Source: Rapana venosa (taxonomy: Eukaryota; Mollusca; Gastropoda; Neogastropoda; Muricidae). Taken from it: 64,000 nucleotides of DNA. The position numbers and the translations under genes were made by a program. Each line of letters begins with the position of its first letter. The first letter of the stretch is position 1. The notes under the pieces were generated by a model. The model made no database searches. It saw nothing but the letters and a program-made list of their open reading frames with translations, and was not told where the DNA came from. Location: the NCBI GenBank assembly GCA_028751875.1, contig CM054143.1, positions 65,595,075-65,659,074 on the forward strand, given 5' to 3'. Below are positions 33,060 through 44,444 of this stretch, piece after piece.

Positions 33060-33560
33060 TATGGAAGGGAAACTGATAGTTGGAAGGAGGGGGTAGGTTA
33101 TGTGTGGCTAGGTTATTGGAAATAGAATTAAAAGGTAGCAAGTAAAAGAGCAGGCTTTTTTGCATATAGTTTATTTTGGGATAATTCATAGTTTATCTAC
33201 TAGGTTCTTTTGCCAGTTGAGAGTAATGGGTAGGACATGTATGGCTAGGTAAGTAGGCATAGAAAAAAGGCTAGCACATAAAAGAGCAGGTTTTGGCTTC
33301 TTTTGGAAACAGACGCGATTTTTCAGAAATACAGGCCGGAAATTGTTGATTTCAGAGCTGGAAAATAGTAATTAAACATTACGGGAATGCAAGGAATAAG
33401 CAAGAAATAACCGTGCCTATGGGCTTGTTTCTTTATCTACTAAATTTTGGCTCTTTCGAAAACACCCACATCCTATTTGAAAACAAAGGTAGGCTGCCTG
33501 AAACCACTGAGCCGATTCCAGAACTGGAAAATTGTCATAAAAAATCCAGTCAGTGAAGCA
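33060..33560. repeat. Degenerate tandem duplication of about 140 bp
   Basis: GTAGGTTATGTGTGGCTAGG with AAAAGAGCAGGCTTTTTT (33,093-33,160) recurs as GTAGGACATGTATGGCTAGG with AAAAGAGCAGGTTTTGG (33,230-33,295). TTTATCTACTAxxTTxTTT-like segments occur at 33,190 and 33,430. Family unknown. Confidence 0.45.
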
Positions 33561-33789
33561 ACAGAAAAAGCCATGGCTTGTTGACAGGACAGGGGATTTG
33601 TGACTTCCAAACCATTGTGTCAAAAGCTAGGTACCATTGTGTCTGTGTGCCATTATGTCCACATGCATGCATGCAGACAGGCAGACAAGCCAGCTGACGG
33701 ACATCCCCTTTCCCAGTTACTAAGGTTAATTGCTAACACTGACCTTTACACTAACCTTTATTTCTTAACCTGGCCCCACATGTGGACAC

Positions 33790-34180
33790 AAAGGCAGGTG
33801 GATATCATGATACAAGACGTGACACAGACACAAGCCTTTTTTGTTTCTTGCGTTTTTAGGTGGGGAGGAGTATGGGGGTGTTTTAGGGAAAAAGGATGTT
33901 AGACAGAAGGACGGGATGGATAGATAGCTGTGTGTGGGAAGGGGCATAAGAGAAGTTATGGCCATGTCGTCCGTGTGAGAGCAAGAATAGGGAATGGGCA
34001 AACTTTTTTTTTGGTAAGAGAGGAGGGAGAACGTTTTCGCACAATAGATTCTTACTTAAATACAAAAAGGTGGAGTTAAATGGGAAATGCTTAAATACAA
34101 AAAGGTGGGGTTAAATGGGAAATGCCGTTACCAAGATGATTATTATTCGTGTGTTGTTGTTGTTGTTGACTTCAATTTTA
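33790..34180. repeat. Dispersed repeat, copy 2 (no SINE)
   Basis: Closely similar to 375-575 plus 890-945, but lacking the SINE present in copy 1. At 34,058-34,130 a 38-bp block (AAATACAAAAAGGTGGRGTTAAATGGGAAATGC) is present twice in tandem. Confidence 0.7.
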
Positions 34181-34399
34181 CGTCTGTTCACTTTTAGTGA
34201 TATTAGACGGGAAAAAAACAACACAAAAACAAAAACAAAAAAACAAAAAAACGGGTGAGGTGGATGTGTTATTAAAAAATAAAAAAATAAAAAATAAAAA
34301 TGATTTTAAAAAAAAACTCGAAAGAAACTTGGCAATGCAACAAGAATCATTAACAGCAAACAAACAAAAAAAGTCATTAACGTTAATGTAACTATAAAC

Positions 34400-36300
34400 A
34401 AATGTCCTATGGGACTGTGACAAAGACCTTTCACAATTTCAAATGCTAGTTTTAGATTGCTGAATATGCTGGTGAGGGAGTTTTCAGAAAAATGGGGCAT
34501 GAAAGGTTTTACACTGGCAGTCAAAAAGTATATGAGTATTAGTGATATTCTCACCACACAGGCATTTACCATTTTTGCTGAATTTGGTTATCAATGCATT
34601 TAGTTTCTTCTATAGAATAAAGTATTAATTCTCCTTGACGTAAAAACACTTGTACTAACTTCTGAATGGTTCACCACTGTTAAATTATCGGTATTGATTG
34701 CAGTTCTAGTTAAAAGTTTCTCATTTTGCTGATTACTGTCGGTGACCTTTTTTCCCATGATTTTTGTTCTAGTAAGCTATACCCTTCTTGTAAGGATAAA
34801 GGGCACATGCAATTCTATTGCATCCCGTCCATGTTTTGCACCCTTTTTGGCAGCTCTATCCGCCCACTCATTTGGAAAGAAACCAGTGTGTGAAGGCACC
34901 CAACAAAAATTCACACTTATGCCCTTTAAGGTTAAGAGATGTATGACATGCTTAATCTCTAATATGATTTTCGAAGTTTTCTTGAAACTTGGGGATTTTA
35001 AAGCATACAATACCGATTTAGAATCAACGCAAACAAGAATTTGAAAATATACACAACGGCAAATCAAGAATATAAGTAAGACCCATTAGTATTGCTACAA
35101 GTTCTGCTGTAAATATCGAGTGATATCTACCAACATAATATGATTTTTCAATTTTAAAGCTGGTATAACAAAAGCAGAACCTGTTTCTTGATTATCTAGA
35201 CGTGATCCGTCTGTATAAATTTGTAAATGGTCAAAATATTTATGATGGATGTGGGATCGGACATCAGAAATCCATTATATTCAAATTGTCATTCTTGTTT
35301 ACATTAGACACCTCTATATCAAAGTGTGCTTTATTCATCTCCCATGGTGGGCAAGGTAAGATTGCTTCTGTGTGTCCATGCTGTGTTGATTGACTTCAGA
35401 GTTTTGTATCAGATCAGACACATATGTACTTATGGCATTAAAGAGGATATATATTTCGCTCTTTTAGGAAAAATTTAAAATTCTGATTTTACTTCTTTTT
35501 CTTCTGAAAAAAATTTTCTGTCGTTTTTTTTTAAGAAAATTTATTTGCACATCCCAGTTGACGGTAATCTTTAAAAGGCAATATGCCGATTGTTTTTGTT
35601 TCCAGGGTTAAAGCGGATAAGGCCACCAAAAGCAACCGTATGTTTTGCGTCAAAACTTTAAAATTTTTAAGTAAATACTGGGAGCACTGAAAAGACTCTT
35701 GACCATACGTAATTTTGAACGAAAAAGAGATGTCTAAATATTTCGTTTTTTGTGTTTGGCCCCAGAACTGTTTACTTTACCATTTTAAAAAAAGTTTAAG
35801 CCTTTTTTTTGCCTTATTAATTCTCTTCGATATGTGTTTCCCCAATTTGCTTAGAAGTAGAAAAAACCCCCAAAGAATTTTTACGGTGTTTTTAACTCAA
35901 TCATGTTGGTCCCAATTCTACTGCGGTAGGTCATCTGGATTACTGCCTTGTTAAAAAGACAGTGTACTTTTTTTTTCTGTGGAAAAAATAAACCCATTTT
36001 CGAGCATATAATTTCGATGTTTTAAGCGGTTCTGGATCCCTTTTTTTAATGTATTTTTTAACCCCTTTTTTTGTGTTTCGTTTCATAGACAAAATTCATC
36101 CACATACATATTCTCTGCATATTGCACTAAGACGATTTCCCTTTTGACAATTTCTAGGTAATCATGCGGGCAAAACATTAAAAAAAGGAGGCGATATTAA
36201 GAACCTTGGGTAGTCCCATATCAGAATCAAAAAACTAGAATATGTTTAGCTATTCTAACCTGTATACTTTATTAGTAAAAAACTTTTAAATAATTATAAA
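34400..36300 (-). pseudogene. RNase H-bearing LINE (I-group-like) RT and RNase H remnant
   Basis: Minus strand. A TTQGS motif sits near 36,205-36,225, then ISPPFFNVL in another frame. The catalytic box reads YAEN (36,110-36,121) instead of YADD. An RNase H domain follows: YTDGSRLDNQETGSAFVIP (35,220-35,150), the second-strand and Glu region (degenerate), then a 96-codon frame (35,067-34,777) with VCVDSKSVLYALKS, CWVPSHTGFFPNEWADRAAK. The YTDGS, VDSKS and EWADRAA aspartates and SHTG histidine fit RNase HI. RNase H is typical of I-group non-LTR elements. The conserved Glu between them is not evident and frameshifts are many, so it is dead. Confidence 0.7.
34777..35235 (-). pseudogene. RNase H domain of the I-group-like LINE
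   Basis: Best-preserved part of the element. The catalytic Asp of YTDGS is near 35,215 and the Asp of VDSKS near 35,025. SHTG and ADRAA lie in the last third. A break between 35,070 and 35,100 separates the two halves. This domain removes the RNA strand during element replication. Confidence 0.75.
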
Positions 36301-37075
36301 ATGCCAAAAAAACCCCAGATCCTTTAGTTTACACAGCAACTTAGATCCCAAACTTGATCATACGCCCTTTTTATATAAAAAAATTTTGCAAGAACTTATT
36401 CGTGTGGGGTTGGTGGGTTTTGTGTGTGCTTGAGAGAGGTAGTATGCATACAATTACTGCAATGAGCTTAAAACGAAGAGGTTTACGTATTCCTTTATTT
36501 TTTAATTTTTGTGTTTGTCAGATGATCTTTTTGTTGAAAACTAAAAGGGGCAAAAAAGGGCACCCCCCCCCCCCCAAAAATCAAAAAACGAAAAAATTCA
36601 AAAAAAACTTTAAGGAAACGCGTGAAAACACGAAAAAACGGAGGGAAAAAGAACACACAAAGAAGTCATCAAAGGAAAAAAAAAGAAAGATTGCCCGAGA
36701 AAAGCAAGAGAAACCAGCAAAAGCAACAAAAACCCAAAAAAAACCCAAACCAAACAAAAAAACCAGAAAAAAATAAGAAATGGTAAACACCCCCCCCCCC
36801 CTCCAAAGGGCAGCAGAAAAAAACCAAAGAACTTAAAGACTGAAAGAAAGGGGAAAAAAAACAAAATAAAGGGGGGGGGGGGGGGGAGAAAAAGGGGCAA
36901 AGAAACAAAGAAAAAGAAAGAAAAAAAAAAAGGAAAAAAGAACCATAATTATAATATAATAAATTTTACGCCTTATTTTGCAAAAAACCCAAAATCAAAC
37001 GCTCCATTCTCTAGTCTTTCACATGAGCCAGAAAATTAAATAGATTTTAAAATTTAAAAATGAAAACACACCACG
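36301..37075. other. Low-complexity, homopolymer-rich stretch
   Basis: A-rich DNA at 36,560-36,960 with C runs at 36,565 and 36,790 and a G run at 36,872-36,886. Like 29.6-30.7 kb it has excess homopolymers, though less extreme. No gene is supported; the lysine-rich plus-strand frame here is a by-product of A-richness. Confidence 0.55.
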
Positions 37076-37079
37076 CGCA

Positions 37080-40000
37080 AAATTAAAAGTTTTTTAAAAT
37101 ACAATGAAACACAACGCGCGCGCACGCGGCCCACACACACACACACACACACACACAAAGGTTGTACACTCGGCAGGCTGATGGGGGGAGGGGGGGGGGG
37201 GGAGAGTTGGTTATTGAGGGCAGGGACAGAAATGAGATGAAACAAGAGGGGAGAATCTTAGGTTTGAAAGAAATGCGTCTTTAGGCTGGATTTAAAAGCA
37301 TCATAAGTAGGCTTTTGACGAAGGGAGAGAGGGAGGTCATTCCAGATCACTGGACCAGAAACAAAGAGCGACGGCCAACAGTGGACTGGTTGAATCTAGG
37401 TATTCTTAAGCACAAGGTATCTGCAGCAGAGCGGAGGGAACGAGAAGGAGTGTACAAGTGAAGACATTCACAGAGGTAGGAAGGTGCTGTTTTGTGGAGA
37501 CTTTGTAACAGAGGGTACAGATCTATAGTTTACCCTCTGGGGCACAGGCAGCCAGTGGAGAGCCAAGAGAGGAGTAATGTGCTCGGATTTTTTCTTTCTG
37601 AGGACTATTCGAGCGCAGAGTTTTGTATCCGTTGAAGGGGTGGATAGATGATGCTGGCAGACCAGCCAGAAGAGAATTGAAATGTCCAGACGCGAGAAAA
37701 AAGAGATGTGACTAGTTTGGCTGTTGCATCAGTGGACAGATACTTTCGAACTGCACTAATGCGCCGTAATTGATAGTAGCACGACTGGCAGGTTTGGGTG
37801 ATGAATTTTTGCATGGAGAGCGTGTTATCGATAACTACCCCTAGATATTTCACTACAGTGGATAGAGGGACAGACGTATTGCCGAATTCTATTGAAGTTG
37901 TTGTTATGGAAGATAGTTTGTGTTTGGTCCCTATAAGCATGACTTCGGTTTTATCTGCATTTAGTTGTAACGTGTTTTCTATCATCCAATTTTGGATATC
38001 TTGAAGGCAGCAGGACATATTTGTCAAGAGAGAAGGCAGTTTTCTGGAGTTTAACTGCTAAGAATCTGAGAGTCGTCTGCATAAAAATGATGGCTGATTT
38101 GATGACGGTTTATTATATGTAAAAGTGGGGCAGTGTAGAGAGTGAAAAGAACAGGGCCGAGAACTGACCCCTGTGGGACTCCACATTCCAGTTTGGCAGG
38201 TGCTGATTGAATCTTATTTACTGTAACTGTGTGGAATCGGTCTGTAAGGTATGAACTGAACCAGGTGAGGGCTGTGTCTTTAATACCAAATGTGTTTTGG
38301 AGACGGTAGAGAAGAATTGAGTGGTCTATAGTGTCAAAGGCTGCAGACAAGTCGAGGAGAGTGAGAAGGGATATTTTTCCTGAGTCAGAAGCGTGCAAAA
38401 GCGTGTTTAAGGTGTGGACTAGGGTGGTCTCGGTGCTGTGGTTGGCATGATAGGCAGACTGAAAAGGGGGAAGGAGATTGTTGGAATGAAGATGGCTATT
38501 GAGTTGTTTCAGAACAACTTTTTCAAGGACTTTAGAGATAAAAGGTAGGTTAGAAACAGGCCTGTAATTCTTCAGAATGTTAGGGTCGAGGTCGTGCTTT
38601 TTGAGTAGAGGTGTTAACAGTTTTGAGAGCTGATGGAAAAATTCCTGAGAGAAGAGATGAGTTTACTATTTCGTGATAGTGGGTATGAGTTGTGGAATGC
38701 ACTGAGTGAGAAGAGAAGCAGGTATAGGATCGAGATCACATGATTTTATTGTCATTTCTTTCAGAATCGTCTTGATTTCATTCTCGCTTGTTGGGTGAAA
38801 GAAAAGGAGAGGAATGCCGGTGAATTGGGGATCAGGAGGTGCGAGTTGGAAAGAAGTCTGATCCAGTCTGGGGCGAATGTTGCGGACTTTGTCAGAGAAG
38901 AATGAAGAAAATATAGCAGGAAGTTCGGAAGGGTTGTGAACAGTGGGTAGAGGGCTTGCCTTTGCGGATCCCAGAAGAGTTGAGGTGAGGGAAAAGAGAG
39001 ATTTCATGGACGTAGCATCAAGAACTTGAGCAGAGCAATACTTTGTCTTTGCTGAATGGATTAAGGTTTTGACTTTGTTGATTTGTTTTCGAAAGAGTTG
39101 TTTATTTATTTGTTTTTGTTTTTCGCCATTGTCGCTCGAGTTGTCGGCGTTTGCGTTTTGCGACCAGGATATCATGGGTGTACCATGGGGCGCAGGGCCT
39201 TTCAGGAAGAATGACGTCGGTGGGAGGCGCGTGCTCATCGAGCAGTTGGCCAAGAACAGTGTTGTAGTGTTTAGACGGGTCAGTGTGGTCAGGGATTAGT
39301 GATAGGCGTTTAACAGCTTGGGTAGAGAAAGTTTGGATATCTATGGCCTTGAGAGTGCGACGAGTGATGCACTTTTTTCTTTTTAATAGGCCTTGCAATG
39401 TTGAGAAAGAAAAGAATGGCAGAATGGTCAGAAAGCAGTTCATTAGTGACGGATACAGACCTGATGAGATCTAGTGAAACATCAGTGATGAGCCAACCTA
39501 AAATATGACCCGATCTGTGTGTAGCTTCATTTACCAGCTGGGACAGAGAGTGGTTAGACAAATAAAGAGAAAGACGCTTGACATCAGGAGAAGACGGGTT
39601 GTCAAAGTGGAAGTTTAAGTCGCCAAGAATGATAAGTTTCACGGGAGAGAGGCTGTAGTGATCAAGGAGAGATTGGAATTCTTGATGAAAAAGGGAAGAT
39701 GTCAGATTGTTTTTACGGCTGGGAGGTGGGCGGTAAAGGCAGCAGAAAGTGACAGAATGGCCGGGTAGGTTGAGGTTGAGTTCACAGACTTCGAAAGATT
39801 CCGGTGAGAAAGGAAGGGAGTGGCAGAAGGAAAGAGCCGGATGCAGCCTGTCCTTGTAAACGACAGCGATGCCACCTCCACGGGAGAGTCGGGGGAAGGA
39901 AAGAGTCTTATAGCCAGGGTGTTAGCTGTTTTATCATAGGTTCATGGCCTTGTTGTTTTAACCATGTTTCTGTGAGAAAAGTTAAATGTAGGTTTTTTTC

Positions 40001-40745
40001 AGAGATAAAATCGGAAAGAAAATCGGCCTTTCCATCTGGGCAAACAGATTGTACATTGTGCAGACAGATGTGAAGAAGATTTGAAGGAGACGGAGAGGTT
40101 GAAGGAGAAAGTGGTGAGTTAGGACAAGGATCTGAGGAAGAAGATGAAGGCGATGGCAGATAAGTAGACAGTGGGAGAACAAACAAGAGTTTACATGATG
40201 AGTCAGGTGTGGAGGGTGGTAAAGGAACTGAGTCAGGCAGGGGATCTGAATCTTTGTACACAGCATGAAGCACATTACAATCAAGAAAAGTCTTTTCACA
40301 CATAGAAGATAAATCAATAACAGGGGGAAGCATGTCACGGAGAGATGAGGCAGCGTGGTCAGTGGTTACGGAAGTGACGTCAGAGGTGAGGGGGGAGACA
40401 CGTGGAGGCCGGGAACACTGCACGTCTGCCTGCACTGTTCCTCTTCTGGTTTTTCTGCGATTAATACCCAGGTTTGAAATATGTTGCTTTGTATCTTCAT
40501 CAAGTCCGTTTTGTTTGCGGCCAATTTCACGTAAGAATAGTGTTCTCAGATCTACAGTGGTGTGTATCATTGGGCTGGAGTGAGGAAAGCTGGATGTTGG
40601 CGGTGGCGGTGGTGGTGGTGGTGGAATTACGTTCGTGAAGCACGTGCAGTTTGTCACGCAGCAGCAGGGTCAGGGTAGAAAGGGTGGCAAAAGTTAGTAC
40701 AGCAAGGTAAACACAAATCATCATGTCGCCATTTTTCAAACAAAA
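37080..40745 (-). mobile_element. L2-like LINE, copy C (most complete)
   Basis: The longest of the L2-like copies, about 3.65 kb, colinear with copies A and B from the 3' UTR (CA repeat at 37,133-37,157) to the endonuclease. It extends further 5' through the endonuclease N-terminus and a proline-rich leader to a start-like ATG at 40,739. The AAT/GCGCTATATAA tail is not clear at the left end, where sequence is A-rich. The 5' boundary is inferred from the loss of element-like content beyond 40,745. Confidence 0.8.
37605..40739 (-). pseudogene. Single-ORF endonuclease-RT protein of LINE copy C (frameshifted)
   Basis: From the N-terminus: MKNGDMMICVYLAVLTFATL, a hydrophobic segment (40,739-40,660), then in a second frame LRTLFLREIGRKQNGLDED, ISNLGINRRKTRRG and a long Ser/Pro-rich stretch. 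The endonuclease start is ICLHNVQSVCPDGK and FLTETWLK (about 40,080-39,945). It continues with IILGDLNFHFDN (39,640), LSDHSAILFFL, a linker (39,253-38,666), the RT core DLSAAFDTIDHS, CGVPQGSVLGPVLF and YADD (38,072-38,083), and the C-terminal part at 38,027-37,605. At least four frameshifts. The LGIxRxxRRG motif before the endonuclease is seen in other L2-group proteins. Confidence 0.8.
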
Positions 40746-41530
40746 ATATTTACAAGATGAACAATTTAGAATTGAACATTTTTACAAAATAGGCAATTTC
40801 AAGTAAAACTGGTCTGACCGTTGGAATCCAGAGAAAAACACAAACACAGTGATATAAAATTGTCCTCATACGATAACAGAAAACACACAACAATCACACA
40901 TTCGCAGAGCCACACACCAATGCTGCCACCAGGCGCAAAAGCAACTCAAGCCCACCAAGCCAGCATGGGTGGACAGAGGACTAAGAAAGAGTCGATGTTT
41001 ATTTCATAATGTTCACCTTTCCCTGTAGTCTAGTGCAGCTGTCAACACACAGAACACACTGGCTGCTAGCTGCACGTGCACATGTTATGGATCACTTCAC
41101 ACCACACTCGAATTTGTTTTTTATTTTTGGTGAGCACACTTCAAACTTTGTTCCTTTCATTACTCCATATGAAATAATTATTCATTAATAATGGTCCACA
41201 CCTAACGCACAAGACAAAATTATCAATACTTTCATGTTCACCCAACTTTCAGAAAGATGTCTGTAAAAAATCACAAAGATTGTTGTCTTCAAACACTAAA
41301 AAATGGGGTACACAGTTGTCAGAACACATCTTTCCTTAGTCTCACAAAGAGATCAATGAACAAAGTTTATTCTTTAGGCCACCAGCCCCTAGAATGGGGT
41401 CAAACCAAGCATATCAAAACGAAGCCAAAACAAAACATGACATATATGGCAACTGTTAAAACATAACTAATGTAACATGGGACTATCCAAAACTGAGACC
41501 AAATTATCTACTTTAAGCAGCTGTGTACAT
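40746..41530. other. No gene seen
   Basis: AT-rich sequence between two LINE remnants. No motif recognised on either strand. Confidence 0.5.
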
Positions 41531-41537
41531 TAAACAG

Positions 41538-42010
41538 TTATTCAATATCCATTCTCCAAATTTTCACATATTCCTGCCTTGCTATCAAAGCATTGAAAAG
41601 ATAAAAGCTGAGATTGCGAATGGAAGAAACTGAACCATGTTTCAGCAAACTCACGTATGGTTGGCTACTAGAGACCAAATACTTATGTCTTAAATCAGTA
41701 TAAAGAATGCAGCTCTTAAGAAAATGATCCTCATCTTCCAATACATTACACACCTTACACATGTGGTCAATATTTTTCTTTAAAGTTCTTTAAAAGATGA
41801 TCCATTAATTGGTAGTAAGCCAAGACGAAGTTTTCTTAAAAGTCTCTGAAACATTTTATATCTAAGTAGTCAAAATATCGTTTACATTCAAAGTTAGCTT
41901 TAAACAGTCTATATATTTTTTTTATATATGTCTTTGACCATGACAGATTCATTCCACTCTTGTAAATATACATCTTTCATTCTCTGTTTAAATAACGATG
42001 TAAAAGTTCG
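41538..42010 (-). pseudogene. LINE C-terminal zinc-binding fragment
   Basis: Minus strand. An LRKLRLGLLPING segment (about 41,845-41,805) is followed by a 74-codon frame (41,762-41,538) with CKVCNVLEDEDHFLKSC. The C-x2-C-x7-H-x4-C spacing, followed by YTDLRHKYL, is the zinc-knuckle-like C-terminus common in invertebrate LINE proteins. The RT is missing, so this is a 5'-truncated fragment; its clade is uncertain. Confidence 0.65.
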
Positions 42011-42600
42011 TTCGCAACCAACTCCTTGATGCAACCATGCATCACAGAGAGAGAGAGAGTTTTAAAATTGCGAATCTGTAAATGCCTTTAATGAAATGGA
42101 ATAACTACACTTGGAGATACTAAGACTGGCAAAGGTAAAAAGGGAAAGGTGTTCCCATAACCTATGTGGTCGTTGGGGAGTGAGATTGGAACAGTTGAAT
42201 ATTAACTATGACAAATATTTGACAAAGGAACATGGTGTGGTATCCAGTAGGGAGGAGCTGCAGCTTCTAGAGACCGGCAGTGGTGGCGCTCCAGGAGACC
42301 CTGCTGAAGGGAGAGACAGAGTTTGCTTTGTCTGGGTGTACCGCCATTCACGACAGAGTAAACCCCGGAGAGCATGGAACCTCCGGTGGGGTAAGCTTAC
42401 TGATGGGAGACTCCTTGATGTACAGTCCACTCCAGGCGCAAGACCATCACTGAATGTAGCATACAGTAAAGAAGGCGGCTTTGGTGTGTCAGTGCAGCAG
42501 TTATTCTTTGTGGTTGGGTGATTTCAAAGGGCATTCCCCCCTTTGAGGAAGTGGACCAAAAGTCATCAGTAAGGGGCCCCCTCTTGGAGGAGGTGCTCAT
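42011..42600 (+). other. Unassigned stretch with a 136-codon open frame
   Basis: The plus-strand frame 42,111-42,521 starts at an ATG and translates to a mixed-composition sequence (LETGSGGAPGDPAEGRDR, then SKPRRAWNLRWGKL). I recognise no domain, signal peptide or membrane segment and see no flanking splice sites. It lies between two LINE scraps, so an element remnant or chance is more likely than a gene. Confidence 0.25.
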
Positions 42601-42619
42601 GGAACAGGACCTGTGTGTT

Positions 42620-42960
42620 TTGAATGGGAAGGCTCCCGCTTGCTCCATTCCTCGAATGGTTTGCTGTCTTCTCTGGATTGCCACTGTCAGCCTGCAATCC
42701 ACTCCACTCCACGTTGGTTCTGGACTTTCATTGGGAAGTGCATGACGATCTGCATGGCAGCGACCATGTTCCTGTCCTCTTGGCTCAGACAGCCGTGGTA
42801 GAGGAATCCTGTGTGGAGCACTTTGATGACAAGAGGCCCAACTGGGATGATTTCAGGTCGGACATTCGCAGCAGAATGGACTTGGGAGTGTGTATGTTGG
42901 CCATGGACGATCTGGTGGAGGCACTGTTGCCCAGGGTACACTAGGGCCATTCTCATATCG
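42620..42960 (+). pseudogene. LINE endonuclease fragment (only plus-strand LINE)
   Basis: The plus-strand frame 42,624-42,944 ends with DFHWEVHDDLHGSDHVPVLL and, after a spacer, PNWDDFRSDIRSRM. The HGSDHxPV segment is the C-terminal catalytic block of the LINE endonuclease fold, and a W-x-x-F segment typically follows before RT. Upstream catalytic blocks and the RT are missing. It resembles Jockey-group elements and is clearly different from the L2-like copies. Confidence 0.6.
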
Positions 42961-43059
42961 ATGGATACGTTCACTTTGGGCCCAATGTGCGTGATGTGTG
43001 AATAACGGTCAAGCATCATGCGTCTGGGTGGTTAAATGGTCCAGTGTGGGGGTGTGGGG

Positions 43060-43140
43060 GGGGGTGGGGGAGCAGACGACCACCCTGATATGGCCTCTGT
43101 GGCTGGCGGGGCTATCAACACCAGGATTGGATTGAGAAGT
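43060..43140 (+). mobile_element. ATTGG-tailed short repeat, copy 6 (3' part)
   Basis: CACCCTGATATGGCCTCTGT, GGCGGGGCTATCAACACC and GGATTGGATTG are present. First of a five-copy cluster. Confidence 0.7.
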
Positions 43141-43317
43141 CTGGGTACTAGCCACAAGTGTTCCTAAAGATCCCTGTTTGAGATTTGGACAGCATTTCTT
43201 AAGTCTTGAGAGAATCAGGAATTTTTTTTATCCGATTTGAGTGAAGGTGACGAACTCTTTAAGAACAAGGTTGTAGTAAGGAATCTTGTCTTGGTATTAT
43301 CTCATTTGATGTATTGT

Positions 43318-43515
43318 TGACGTGGTTTCTCCCACAACACTGTGACCGTCATGGGTTGACCCTTATGGTTGACCAGGGCGTAGATAAAAAGGAACAAGAG
43401 TAAAGTTCGTTTTAAACGCTTTTTTAATCTGAGACTAAAAATTTGACAAGGTGACAGCCCTGATATGGCCTCTGGTTGGCGGGGCTATAAACGAGAAAGT
43501 TTGACTGGATTGGGT
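43318..43515 (+). mobile_element. ATTGG-tailed short repeat, copy 7 (full length)
   Basis: Has the complete head (TTTCTCCCACAACACTGTGA, GGGTTGACCCTTATGGTTGA), the middle (TTTTTTAATCTGAGACTAAA) and the 3' signature with tail. Confidence 0.8.
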
Positions 43516-43679
43516 CCACCTAAGAAGATTAAGCATTCAAGTTTTTAACAAAGATCTAACTCAAGAAACAACTTTTTAAAGGAACACAAAACTTCACCGA
43601 ATCTGCCCCAGTGCAACACGAGGTTGTACCTGTGACTAAAAACTGACTGGAATGAGACATTAGATTCCACAACTTCACC

Positions 43680-43850
43680 TGGGTGGCCAGGGCGTTGATA
43701 CAAGGAAGGACAGTAGAGTTGATTTTATACCCTGTTTAAATCTGCATAGAGTTGCACAGTTTTAATCTGCGATGTTAGTTTCCGAGGTGACAGCGCTGAT
43801 ATGGCCTGTGTGGTTGATGGGGTCTATAAACAAGAAGACTGGATTGGAAC
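43680..43850 (+). mobile_element. ATTGG-tailed short repeat, copy 8
   Basis: Begins inside the head (GGTGGCCAGGGCGTTGATAC), then AAGGACAGTAGAGTTG, CAGTTTTAATCTGCGAT, GAGGTGACAGCGCTGATATG and the tail GACTGGATTGG. Confidence 0.75.
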
Positions 43851-43977
43851 TTCCCAAGACTAACAACAGAAGTATCTTTCGACTGACACGAGTTAATGTG
43901 TCTAGTTTGGTTTTTTCTACCAACAAGGTTGTTTTTGAGGACTCAAGTGTTGGTTTGAGTTTATCCCCTTTTGTGTG

Positions 43978-44150
43978 GTTCTCCCAGAGTATGGTGACCA
44001 TCTTGGGTTGACCCTTATGTCTGGCTGGGAATAAAGGAAACACCAGTATTGGTCCGTCTACAGAAGCTGCAGTTTTGATCAGGGATTTGTTTCTGGATGA
44101 GGGGATAGCCCTGACATGGCTCTGTGGTCGGGTCTCATAGACTAACCTGC
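43978..44150 (+). mobile_element. ATTGG-tailed short repeat, copy 9 (degenerate)
   Basis: TTCTCCCAGAGTATGGTGAC, GGGTTGACCCTTATGTCTGG and GATAGCCCTGACATGGCTCT identify it. The tail is lost. Confidence 0.65.
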
Positions 44151-44164
44151 AGAAACTATTTTTT

Positions 44165-44290
44165 CTTCATTGAATGCTCGGACAGTAACTATTGTTGTCA
44201 GTCATATGAGCCAAAAATTAATGCATTGTGCTGCTGTTAAGAGCCTGACATGCCAGGCCCAGTGCATTTTGACTTTGGTGTTGTAGAAAA
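44165..44290 (+). repeat. Dispersed repeat shared with 62.8 kb, copy 1
   Basis: CTCGGACAGTAACTATTGTT, TGCATTGTGCTGCTGTTAAG and GCCTGACATGCCAGGCCCAG are matched in the same order and orientation at 62,790-62,895. Family not recognised. Confidence 0.6.
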
Positions 44291-44444
44291 TTGTTAAGTC
44301 TTTCTGGATAAAAGGCAGGAGAATGGACCAAGAAGGCAGAAAATAGACAAGAAGGAGGTGGCAGGAAGAAAAGGAACAAGGCAAAAACAGAGGGATAGAA
44401 AAGAGGGAATTCCTAGCATAGAATTTCCACAAAGCTGGGGTGCT

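Noticed and set aside
36354..36776. 140-codon lysine-rich plus-strand frame
   Set aside because: Explained entirely by A-rich, homopolymer-laden DNA of doubtful quality.
42111..42521. 136-codon plus-strand frame as a host gene
   Set aside because: No recognisable domain, no splice context and flanked by LINE scraps. Kept only as an unassigned region.
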